Shown piece by piece: positions 1-5,306 of a stretch of 5,306 nucleotides of DNA. The stretch covers positions 1 to 5,306 of the forward strand of contig JAPLUJ010000381.1 of the NCBI GenBank assembly GCA_026397695.1, written 5' to 3'. Made by a program: the position numbers and the translations under genes. Position 1 is the stretch's first letter. Each line of letters starts with the position of its first letter. The notes under the pieces were generated by a model. That model was not told the origin of the DNA, did no database searches, and worked only from the letters and a program-made list of their open reading frames with translations. Source of the stretch: Verrucomicrobiota bacterium (GTDB lineage Bacteria > Verrucomicrobiota > Verrucomicrobiia > Verrucomicrobiales > Akkermansiaceae).

Positions 1-16
1 GAAGGCCGTTGGAAGA

Positions 17-34
17 GCCGCTGGGCGGAGCGGC
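17..34 (-). terminator. Possible hairpin downstream of the hydrolase gene
   Basis: GCCGCT-GGGCGG-AGCGGC is a perfect 6-base GC-rich stem with a 6-base loop, 51-68 bases past the hydrolase stop in its direction of transcription. No U-run follows on the minus strand (TCTTCC comes next), so it is not a canonical intrinsic terminator. It could still stabilise or define the transcript 3' end. The rest of 1-84 holds only a G-rich tract (62-82) and no supportable gene. Confidence 0.28.
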
Positions 35-84
35 CTGCCTGTCGAAGCCTGGGAGAAGACTGGAGGGGGGAAATAGGGGGGGTA

Positions 85-3084
85 TCATCTTTCATCTGCA
101 GGACCGGTGCCCGCCTTTTTCATCGGACTCAGCGGTCGGATCACGAGGTCGCGTACGGTCAGCGTGCCGTCTTCGACCCAGACGCCGAAGCGGTCGCCAC
201 GGGGGTTCCAGAAGCGGTTGATGAGCGTGTGGCGTCCGTTCACTTCCACGTCCACCAGATCGTGGCGGCAGATGATGTCGAGGCGCACGGGTTGGTCGAG
301 GCCGCGCAGGCCAGTGATGGCCGGCCCGCCGTGCGTATGTCCGGCGCTGCCGCTGTGGGTGGAGACACTGAAGTGTGCGCGTCCGGTCCCGGGGGTGAGA
401 CAGAACTCCGTGCCGTCGCGCTCGCCGTCGGTGGTGCGCAGGCGGACGCCGTAGGTCCTGGCCCCTTGCGGCGCGAGCGTCAGCGTGATGCGCACGTCGT
501 TGGGAATGGCGTCGAAGAGCAACTGGCGTCGGCCTTGTTTGGATTCCAGCAGAACCGGCGCTGCGGCGTTCTTCAGCGCGATGGGTTCGCCACAAGCGGG
601 AATCATCTCCGGCACGAAGCGGGTGCTGAGTGTGCCATCGTCGTGCTGGACGAGGTCCCGCATCACGAGGTTGCCGCCCCAGCCGTCGTCGTTGAGAAAG
701 CCCGCGTAGATGCGGCGGTTGCCGGTGAACGCGCCCGTCTTGGGAACGAAGAAGTTGTCGAGTCGGCCCGGCCACTGGCGCGTCCAGGGGCCATACGGCT
801 CGCGCGACCGGAAGATGCAATCCAAGCCACCGATGAAGTAATACCAACCGTTCCACCGGAACCAGTGCGGGCACATGTGGGGAAGGACGGATTTGTCCGT
901 GACGAGGAACGGCTCCGGCAGTTCCTGCCACGTCTCGCAGTCTTCGGAAACCAAGTGGGCGAGTGCGATTTTGCGTCCTACGGCCACGAGACAACTGCGT
1001 TCCCCATCCAACGTCAGCGCACCGTTGCGGACAGCGGCGTTTCCTTCCAGCTCGCCAGGGAGCAGCGTGCCGGCGCGGTCGGCAGTGCCGCCGGGCTTGA
1101 AATCGAACCACACCAGCGGCTTGGTGCCGGCGGATTCGTGGGCGCGCAGTTCGGCGATTTGCGAGTCCGTCAATGCCGTGCTGTAGACTCGTGCATCGGC
1201 GACGGCGCCGCGGAAGTAGGCCTTGGTGTCGTCTCGCCCGGCAAGGTCTCGCAAACCAACCATGACCCGTCCACCTGCCGTGAAATGGAGCGGATTCTCG
1301 ATTTCGTAGCGGGCGTAACGGGAGCCGTTGCGGTAGAGCGTGACCGTGTTCCCGGCATAGACCGCCGCCAGTTGCACCCACTCGCCGGGCTTGGCCGTCT
1401 CTTCCGCGTTGTGGTGCTGGTCCCGCTGGGTGCGCCGGGAATTGTCGCTGCCGGCCATCCAGCGGCGGGGTGCGGTTTCTCCCAGCACCAGCGCATCGAA
1501 TTGGCCGGTCTGAGTACCCGCGCCTTCCACCGTCAGCACGCCTGCACCTTGTTGATCGAGATCGGCAGGCGACACCCAGGCGACCAGTGTCTTGTCCGTT
1601 AACTCCGGCAACATGTTGTCAAAGGTCTTGCCTGCTTTCAGCAAATGGACCGTCTTCTTCTGCGGATCCGGGTCGGCAAACACTTCGCAATCGACGCCGG
1701 GGAGAAACGGATGCCGCGGATGCTTTGTGAAATGCTCGCCGTCGTCGCTGGTCGCCAGTTGAATGCCGCCGCGCTGGCCATCGTAGTCGGGCGTCGGGTA
1801 GAACATCCGGAACTTGCCGTTGTGGAAGACGGTGTTGCCGGTGCCGTTCCACGCTTCCCATTGCTCGCTGATGGGCACGGCCACGGGATGGTGCTTCCAA
1901 TGAACCAGGTCGCGGGTCGAAGCGTGGAAAATCTCCAGCCCTCCGTGAGCCCCGTCCCACTTGCTGTGCATGTTGCGCCGCAAGATCAGATAAAACAGGT
2001 GGTAGGTGCCGTCGTGAAACAGCGGGAAGCAGTCGCCCGCCTTCGAGTTGTGTCCGCGCGGGCGGTAATACTGCATCTGCTCCGGGGGAGCGCCGAGGAT
2101 GGCGAGTTCACGCTGCCGTGCCCAATCCGCGCCGCCGCTCAGCGCGACGATCTCGGCCGCGCTCAGCGCCCGATGCCACAGCGCCGCGTGATCCATCAGC
2201 CCGCGGAAGCCGGCCTGCATACTGCCATCGGCCAGTCTGGCCGCGCCGAAGAACCGCGGCACCGTGGCCGGGCGCGTGGTGCCGACGGGAAACTCTTCAT
2301 CCAGCAGCACCCCATCGAGCCAAAGCTCCAGCTTCGGACCGGTGCCCCGCACCACCACGTCATGCCACGCGCGTGGGCCGGTCGGTTCCATCGGGAACAT
2401 GACGCGCTGGACGGCGTTGTTGGCGTCGCTGGTCAACGGCGGGATTTCGCCTGCGGGCAGATTCTTGGGCAGCATTTTCACGCGCGCCGGGGTCAGCTGT
2501 AGCCCCTTGGCGCCCCAGAGACACTCGAGCACGCCGCGCGAACCGCCGATGGCCCGCGGCCCATCTGGCCAGCCAAACATCCATCCTGCCGGCGTGGACA
2601 CCTGGCCGCCGCCGAAGTCGCGGTCGCGATGGGGCAGCGTCGCGCCGTCCGCCCCGCGCAAGTACAGGCTCGCCGCACCGTCACCGCCGTAGCTGCCGAA
2701 CAGCGGCGCGTTCCACTCGCCCAGAGGATCGCGGACGCGCAGCGCCAGCGTGAACACCGCGCCCGGAGGGTCAAACGCCGGTCCGCCGATTTCCAGATGG
2801 CCGCCGTCGAAGCGCGCCACCTTGCCATCGCCCCCGCGTGCCAGCGATGCCGCGCGATCATCCCCCGCCAGCGCCACGCCAAGCTCCACGGTTCCGCGAA
2901 CCATGAGCGGATGGCGTTGCGCCGCATCCTTCTCGTCGCCGAAATGCCAGAGGGCCACTGCGTCACTGAACGGTGTTCCTGCTGTCTGCCCCGGCAGCGG
3001 ACATAGCAGAATCGCGGCGGCGCAGAGGAGTGTTGCTTTCATGTTCACTGTTGCTTTCATGTTCAATGGGATGGGTGGTTTCAC
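85..3084 (-). CDS. Secreted LamG-domain GH32-like glycoside hydrolase with an internal second LamG module
   Basis: This 999-residue protein is predicted to be exported and to bind or cleave a glycan, possibly a fructan. Seen: an N-terminal hydrophobic signal (about residues 15-35, likely cleaved near GQTA/G); a LamG-like jelly roll (about 41-318, ending in a strand pattern around GFRGLMDHAALW); the first half of a GH32-like beta-propeller (about 338-500) with GDCFPLFHDGTYHLFY, LVHWKHHPVAVP and FADPDP; a LamG-type module (about 500-703, with LVAWVSPADLDQQG and FRGAVADARVY); the second propeller half (704-835, with MCPHWFRWNGWYYF); and a GH32 C-terminal-like beta-sandwich (about 845-985, with DLVDVEVNGRH and NRFWNPRGDRFGVWV). 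Asp351 matches the GH32 nucleophile position, but the usual RDP is ADP (470-472) and the usual Glu-Cys is Met-Cys (737-738). Substrate and activity are therefore uncertain. The GTG start at 3084 overlaps the stop of the upstream remnant; ATG codons at 3060 and 3042 are alternatives, and the latter gives the most standard signal peptide. No good Shine-Dalgarno precedes any of them. Confidence 0.88.
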   Translation of the reverse strand: MKPPIPLNMKATVNMKATLLCAAAILLCPLPGQTAGTPFSDAVALWHFGDEKDAAQRHPLMVRGTVELGVALAGDDRAASLARGGDGKVARFDGGHLEIGGPAFDPPGAVFTLALRVRDPLGEWNAPLFGSYGGDGAASLYLRGADGATLPHRDRDFGGGQVSTPAGWMFGWPDGPRAIGGSRGVLECLWGAKGLQLTPARVKMLPKNLPAGEIPPLTSDANNAVQRVMFPMEPTGPRAWHDVVVRGTGPKLELWLDGVLLDEEFPVGTTRPATVPRFFGAARLADGSMQAGFRGLMDHAALWHRALSAAEIVALSGGADWARQRELAILGAPPEQMQYYRPRGHNSKAGDCFPLFHDGTYHLFYLILRRNMHSKWDGAHGGLEIFHASTRDLVHWKHHPVAVPISEQWEAWNGTGNTVFHNGKFRMFYPTPDYDGQRGGIQLATSDDGEHFTKHPRHPFLPGVDCEVFADPDPQKKTVHLLKAGKTFDNMLPELTDKTLVAWVSPADLDQQGAGVLTVEGAGTQTGQFDALVLGETAPRRWMAGSDNSRRTQRDQHHNAEETAKPGEWVQLAAVYAGNTVTLYRNGSRYARYEIENPLHFTAGGRVMVGLRDLAGRDDTKAYFRGAVADARVYSTALTDSQIAELRAHESAGTKPLVWFDFKPGGTADRAGTLLPGELEGNAAVRNGALTLDGERSCLVAVGRKIALAHLVSEDCETWQELPEPFLVTDKSVLPHMCPHWFRWNGWYYFIGGLDCIFRSREPYGPWTRQWPGRLDNFFVPKTGAFTGNRRIYAGFLNDDGWGGNLVMRDLVQHDDGTLSTRFVPEMIPACGEPIALKNAAAPVLLESKQGRRQLLFDAIPNDVRITLTLAPQGARTYGVRLRTTDGERDGTEFCLTPGTGRAHFSVSTHSGSAGHTHGGPAITGLRGLDQPVRLDIICRHDLVDVEVNGRHTLINRFWNPRGDRFGVWVEDGTLTVRDLVIRPLSPMKKAGTGPADER
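3031..3066 (-). repeat. 18-base tandem duplication at the start region of the hydrolase gene
   Basis: On the plus strand, 3031-3048 and 3049-3066 are two adjacent copies of an 18-base unit (TGTTGCTTTCATGTTCAC), identical except for the last base. The length is a multiple of three, so the frame is kept. On the minus strand it encodes NMKATV followed by NMKATL at residues 8-19 and supplies two successive in-frame ATG codons (3060 and 3042). It probably arose by slippage or unequal recombination, and it adds a spare start codon and extra residues ahead of the hydrophobic signal core. Confidence 0.92.
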
Positions 3085-3224
3085 TTCTTTGGTGGCGCAG
3101 GGGATGGTGGTGTTGGTTCCGCCGGCGGCTTGAGCAGACGGACTTCGTTGAACTCGGTGCCCACCGTGTCGGACCAGATGCCGCAGGTGTTCTCCCGGCG
3201 GTCATATATCATGCGTGTGGGCAT
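3081..3224 (-). pseudogene. C-terminal remnant of an unrecognised protein, coupled to the hydrolase start
   Basis: From ATG 3224 this frame encodes 47 residues beginning MPTRMIYDRRENTCGIWSD and ending in a Pro/Lys-rich tail (PPAEPTPPSPAPPKK). The frame is open only back to a TAA at 3246-3248. Its first 36 or so codons mostly end in G or C, as in the neighbouring genes, and the residue mix looks like a folded domain edge followed by a disordered tail, so it resembles the end of a longer protein rather than noise. Its TGA (3081-3083) overlaps the GTG of the hydrolase as GTGA, the classic arrangement of translational coupling, suggesting that the two were once consecutive genes in an operon. I do not recognise the family. 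It could instead be a genuine 47-residue small protein. Intact upstream sequence is not visible, so a deletion or rearrangement near 3225-3250 is the preferred reading. Confidence 0.5.
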
Positions 3225-3230
3225 AGCGAC

Positions 3231-3246
3231 ATTTGAATCGTCAAAT
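3231..3246. promoter_or_regulatory. AT-rich perfect inverted repeat, possible operator
   Basis: The sequence ATTTGA-ATCG-TCAAAT is a perfect 6-base inverted repeat with a 4-base spacer. It is an AT-rich island in GC-rich surroundings, just upstream of the remnant and hydrolase on the minus strand. That position suits a dimeric regulator site, but a 6-base match can occur by chance and no known operator is recognised. Confidence 0.25.
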
Positions 3247-3360
3247 TAATCCCCCTGTTTCCGGCAAACCCTGGAGTACTTACCATGCTCACTCGGGCCA
3301 GGCGATCTGCGGCGGCTTGCCGTTATACCAATTATTGATGACTAGCGAGGCTGCGCCTCA

Positions 3361-3392
3361 GACCCAAGACAACAAGACCCAAGACGCAAGAC
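3361..3392. repeat. Short-period CAAGAC repeat cluster
   Basis: Four copies of CAAGAC lie at 3365, 3373, 3380 and 3387, with a 7-8 base period, within a purine-rich stretch (GACCCAAGACAACAAGACCC and onward). Degenerate low-complexity tracts of this kind occur between genes in some environmental bacterial genomes. It encodes nothing plausible on either strand. Its period does not match a CRISPR array. Confidence 0.6.
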
Positions 3393-3522
3393 GAAGAATT
3401 TGACCTAACGACAACACATTCGCGGTTTCAAGGACTCTAGCAAGCTGTGATTCCGACATCGGTGGCATCATCTTGCCATCGTTGTGTGAAAGAGCGGTTC
3501 TCCAACCCGCGTTAGCACCCCC

Positions 3523-4410
3523 ATGCATTGCGCCCGCCGCCAATTTCTCAAGACCACCGCAGCCGCGTCCCTCACAGCCGCAATGCCCGTGCATTGGGCT
3601 GATGCGACCGATCTGGCTCCGGATAGTAAGATCAAATTCCGCTTCGCCGTCGCTTCCGACCTGCACTACGGCCAGCCAGCAACTCCATTTGCCGAGATGA
3701 CGGATGCAATGGTGGGCTGGATCAACGGCGAAAAGCGAACCAAGGGACTCGATGTCCTGTTTCTAAACGGCGACCTGACCCACGACTCATCATCGGCCCT
3801 GTTGACTTTGCGCGACAAACACCTTTCCAAGTTGCAGGTGCCCTATCATGCCATCAAAGGCAACCATGACTTCGTCGATGCACAGGCCGGTTCTCCCACC
3901 GAATCATGGCAGGCCGTATGGGGTTATCCATCCAACCGCACCATCGTGCTGGGTGACTTCGTGTGCATCATGGCGGACACGACCGCCCCCGCCAAAGCCG
4001 ACGTCTATCTTGCGGCGGATATCGACTGGCTCCGGAAGCAACTCGCATCCCACCGCGACGCCGCCGCGATTTTCGTGCTCATCCACATTCAGCAACGGGC
4101 ACACCTGGTGGATGGTTGGCCGCAACATGGAGTCCACGACCTCAATGAAAAACCCAAAGGCGAAGCCGTGATGAAACTTTTGGAATCCACTCCCAATGTT
4201 AGAGCCGTTTTCCACGGACACAACCATCTGGAAACCGGTGTCTATGTCTCAGGCGAGCGGCGCTACTTCTTCGATAGCCACGTCGGCGGCAGTTGGGGGG
4301 CCAAACGCGGGTATCGCATCGTGGAAATCCACGAGGACCACCGCATGGTGACTTATCAGGTCAATGCGCAGGACGACGCGATCAGCCACAGACATGAGTT
4401 GCCCGGGTGA
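3523..4410 (+). CDS. Tat-exported calcineurin-like metallophosphoesterase
   Basis: This 295-residue protein is a predicted exported phosphoesterase using a two-metal centre to hydrolyse phosphomonoesters or phosphodiesters; the substrate is unknown. The N-terminus has a twin-arginine signal (ARRQFLKTTAAASLTAA, residues 4-20), with probable cleavage near WADA at 25-28. All metallophosphoesterase motifs are present in order: SDLHYG (Asp46, His48), NGDLTHD (Asp84), GNHD (Asn114, His115), a histidine in FVLIHIQ (His188) and GHNH (His233, His235). The length and spacing resemble the CpdA/Icc-type branch of the family, but cyclic-nucleotide specificity cannot be read from the sequence. The ATG at 3523 is the only reasonable start, because an in-frame TGA lies about 36 bases upstream. 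It has no Shine-Dalgarno. It appears monocistronic, divergent from the hydrolase and convergent with the SUMF1 gene. All catalytic positions look intact. Confidence 0.93.
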   Translation: MHCARRQFLKTTAAASLTAAMPVHWADATDLAPDSKIKFRFAVASDLHYGQPATPFAEMTDAMVGWINGEKRTKGLDVLFLNGDLTHDSSSALLTLRDKHLSKLQVPYHAIKGNHDFVDAQAGSPTESWQAVWGYPSNRTIVLGDFVCIMADTTAPAKADVYLAADIDWLRKQLASHRDAAAIFVLIHIQQRAHLVDGWPQHGVHDLNEKPKGEAVMKLLESTPNVRAVFHGHNHLETGVYVSGERRYFFDSHVGGSWGAKRGYRIVEIHEDHRMVTYQVNAQDDAISHRHELPG

Positions 4411-4444
4411 TGGCTATGTGGAACCTAAATCCGGGAATGCGAAC

Positions 4445-4471
4445 CACGAAAATCATGAAAAGGCACGAAAC
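4445..4471. repeat. Imperfect CACGAAA tandem repeat in the convergent spacer
   Basis: Three imperfect units, CACGAAAAT, CATGAAAAGG and CACGAAAC, follow one another with a 9-10 base period just after the phosphoesterase stop. The tract is purine-rich and non-coding. Similar CACGAA-type intergenic tracts are, to my recollection, common in environmental genomes of this general group, but their role is unknown. Confidence 0.5.
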
Positions 4472-4493
4472 GAGAGGGAATTGTGCCAGGCTG

Positions 4494-4505
4494 CGGGAAT
4501 TCCCG
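4494..4505. repeat. 12-base palindrome between convergent genes
   Basis: CGGGAATTCCCG is a perfect palindrome in the spacer between the convergent phosphoesterase and SUMF1 genes (4411-4524). As RNA it could form a 4-base GC stem with an AATT loop, which is weak, and no T-run follows on either strand. It might contribute to bidirectional termination or bind a dimeric protein, but it may be incidental. Confidence 0.3.
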
Positions 4506-4524
4506 GCGTTGTGACCCCGGTTGC

Positions 4525-5306
4525 CTATTTTCCGGGTTCGTTCACTTTTGAATCGGCCGCCACCACGACCCGGAAACCGTAGTTATAGTGGACATAGGCG
4601 GGACCGGTCCAACTGTTGCGGGTCGAGGAGCGGGCGACGCTGGCACCGTTGTGCCAGGATCCGCCGCGGACGCAGCGGTGCGCGGTTTCCGTGGTGTTTT
4701 CGGGATCCACACCCGGCGCCTTTGCGTAAAAGTCCTTGTCGTACCAATCGCTGCAGACTTCCCAGACATTTCCGTGCATGTCGTACAATCCCCAGGCATT
4801 GGGCTTCTTCTGTCCCACCCGGTGGGCGTACGCCTCACCTGCGTTCCGGGCGTTCCCCCAATTCCAAGCGTACTCGTCTATTTTCGATGCGTCGTCTCCG
4901 AAGGAAAACGGCGTTTCACTTCCCGCGCGGCAGGCGTATTCCCATTGTGCTTCGGTTGGAAGGCTGACTTTCCTGCCGGTCTTCTCCGAGAGCTTCCGGC
5001 AAAACCCGATGGCGTCATAGGAGGTGACCCAACTGGCGGGATAGTCGTCGCCACTTAGCGTTTGAGTCTTGTCTTTCCATGGTTCGGTACCCATCACCGC
5101 CGACCACTGGGCTTGCGAGACCTCATGGATACCCATGTAGAAAGGCTTGCTGATCGTGACCTCGCGGCAAGGGCACTCATCGGCGATCTTCTGCTCCTGG
5201 CCTTGGCCGCCGTATCTGCGGGTCGTTTCCTCCGCCGACAAATGGTTGCCCATCTTGAACTTGCCCGCCGGGATAGGCGCCAGCTTCATCGTCACTCCCT
5301 TGCCGA
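4525..5306 (-). CDS. SUMF1/formylglycine-generating-enzyme-fold protein, probably partial at the window edge
   Basis: The visible part is about 260 residues, nearly all one SUMF1 (FGE-sulfatase) domain. Numbering from GTG 5295, the hallmarks are KLAPIPAGKFKMG (4-16), PFYMGIHEVSQAQW (51-64), LPTEAQWEYACRAG (112-125), GLYDMHGNVWEVCSDWY (169-185), VRGGSW (209-214) and YGFRVV (239-244). Authentic FGE uses two cysteines just after RGGS to oxidise a sulfatase cysteine. Here that stretch reads RGGSWHNGASVARSST with no cysteine, so formylglycine generation is unlikely. Non-FGE members include enzymes such as EgtB-type and PvdO-type proteins and many of unknown role. The frame stays open to the window edge, and the residues before the GTG (GKGVTMKL) fit the usual SUMF1 domain entry, so the real start is probably outside. 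Alternatively ATG 5289 is preceded by AAGGGAG (5295-5301) five bases away and could be the start of a cytoplasmic protein. The gene converges with the phosphoesterase and ends in TAG. Confidence 0.87.
   Translation of the reverse strand, partial: GKGVTMKLAPIPAGKFKMGNHLSAEETTRRYGGQGQEQKIADECPCREVTISKPFYMGIHEVSQAQWSAVMGTEPWKDKTQTLSGDDYPASWVTSYDAIGFCRKLSEKTGRKVSLPTEAQWEYACRAGSETPFSFGDDASKIDEYAWNWGNARNAGEAYAHRVGQKKPNAWGLYDMHGNVWEVCSDWYDKDFYAKAPGVDPENTTETAHRCVRGGSWHNGASVARSSTRNSWTGPAYVHYNYGFRVVVAADSKVNEPGK

Larger units (their letters stand above)
3225..3522. other. Intergenic region between divergent genes; no convincing gene
   Basis: This stretch of about 300 bases separates the minus-strand hydrolase and remnant from the plus-strand phosphoesterase, so promoters for both directions should lie here. 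I see no well-spaced -35/-10 pair on either strand. It contains an AT-rich inverted repeat (3231-3246), a small GAGGC-TGC-GCCTC hairpin (3347-3359) and a CAAGAC repeat cluster (3361-3392). On the minus strand a short open stretch ending in a TGA near 3296 reads NWYNGKPPQIAWPE with GC-ending codons. It may be another decayed gene end, but is too short to call. Confidence 0.6.

Noticed and set aside
1..75. Short plus-strand frame ending in TAG near 75 as the end of a convergent gene
   Set aside because: Only about 24 codons are visible, with mixed codon ends and no recognisable motif, so it cannot be separated from chance.
92..1381. Minus-strand frame of 429 codons overlapping the hydrolase in another register
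   Set aside because: The product is dominated by Arg, His and Pro without domain pattern, as expected for a shifted reading of GC-rich coding sequence. The 999-codon frame is intact, so this is not a frameshifted half.
229..1602. Long plus-strand open frame (457 codons) antisense to the hydrolase
   Set aside because: It lies wholly within the hydrolase gene on the other strand. Its product has no recognisable domain, and long antisense frames are expected in GC-rich genes. The minus-strand frame carries clear family motifs.
1645..2502. Plus-strand open frame (285 codons) antisense to the hydrolase
   Set aside because: It is a GC-driven shadow of the hydrolase, with no motifs or signal sequence.
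3361..3392. CRISPR-like array
   Set aside because: The repeat unit is only 6 bases with a 7-8 base period, so there are no unique spacers and no cas genes nearby.
3400..3428. TTGACC at 3400-3405 as a -35 box for the phosphoesterase
   Set aside because: No -10-like hexamer lies at 16-18 bases. The nearest AT-rich hexamer is too close.
3358..3666. Minus-strand frame of 102 codons over the phosphoesterase start
   Set aside because: It runs antisense to the Tat signal region and through the CAAGAC repeat tract, with no recognisable domain.
4515..4537. CCCGG/CCGGG stem around the SUMF1 stop as a terminator
   Set aside because: The stem is 5 bases with an 11-base loop that contains the stop codon, and no U-run follows on the minus strand.

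Overview
The window looks like chromosomal DNA from a GC-rich, polysaccharide-degrading bacterium, most likely of the Planctomycetota-Verrucomicrobiota-Lentisphaerota group. This is an inference from gene content: a LamG-type concanavalin-like module combined with a GH32-like five-bladed propeller, a secreted Tat-type metallophosphoesterase, a SUMF1-domain protein, mostly absent Shine-Dalgarno sequences, and short degenerate CAAGAC and CACGAAA repeats between genes. No rRNA, marker gene or taxon-specific sequence is present to confirm it.

Layout. Bases 1-84 follow the first gene and hold a hairpin and a G-rich tract, but no supportable gene. A 999-codon minus-strand gene (85-3084) encodes a secreted LamG plus GH32-like glycoside hydrolase. 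Its start overlaps, by GTGA, the stop of a short minus-strand reading frame (3081-3224) that looks like the C-terminal tail of a lost or truncated gene. About 300 bases without a convincing gene follow (3225-3522), with an AT-rich inverted repeat and a CAAGAC repeat cluster. On the plus strand lies a 295-codon Tat-exported calcineurin-like metallophosphoesterase (3523-4410). A 114-base convergent spacer with a CACGAAA repeat and a 12-base palindrome separates it from a minus-strand SUMF1/FGE-fold gene (4525 to the right edge), which probably continues outside the window.

How the genes relate. The hydrolase and the phosphoesterase are both predicted to be exported and are transcribed divergently, so they do not form an operon. 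The SUMF1 gene converges on the phosphoesterase. A carbohydrate and phosphoester scavenging role fits the two exported proteins, but no shared pathway is demonstrated. The most notable points are the LamG module inserted inside the GH32-like propeller, the apparent loss of canonical GH32 catalytic residues, the in-frame 18-base duplication across two possible start codons, and the coupled gene remnant. I saw no defence system, CRISPR array, RNA gene, insertion sequence or other clearly new multi-gene system.
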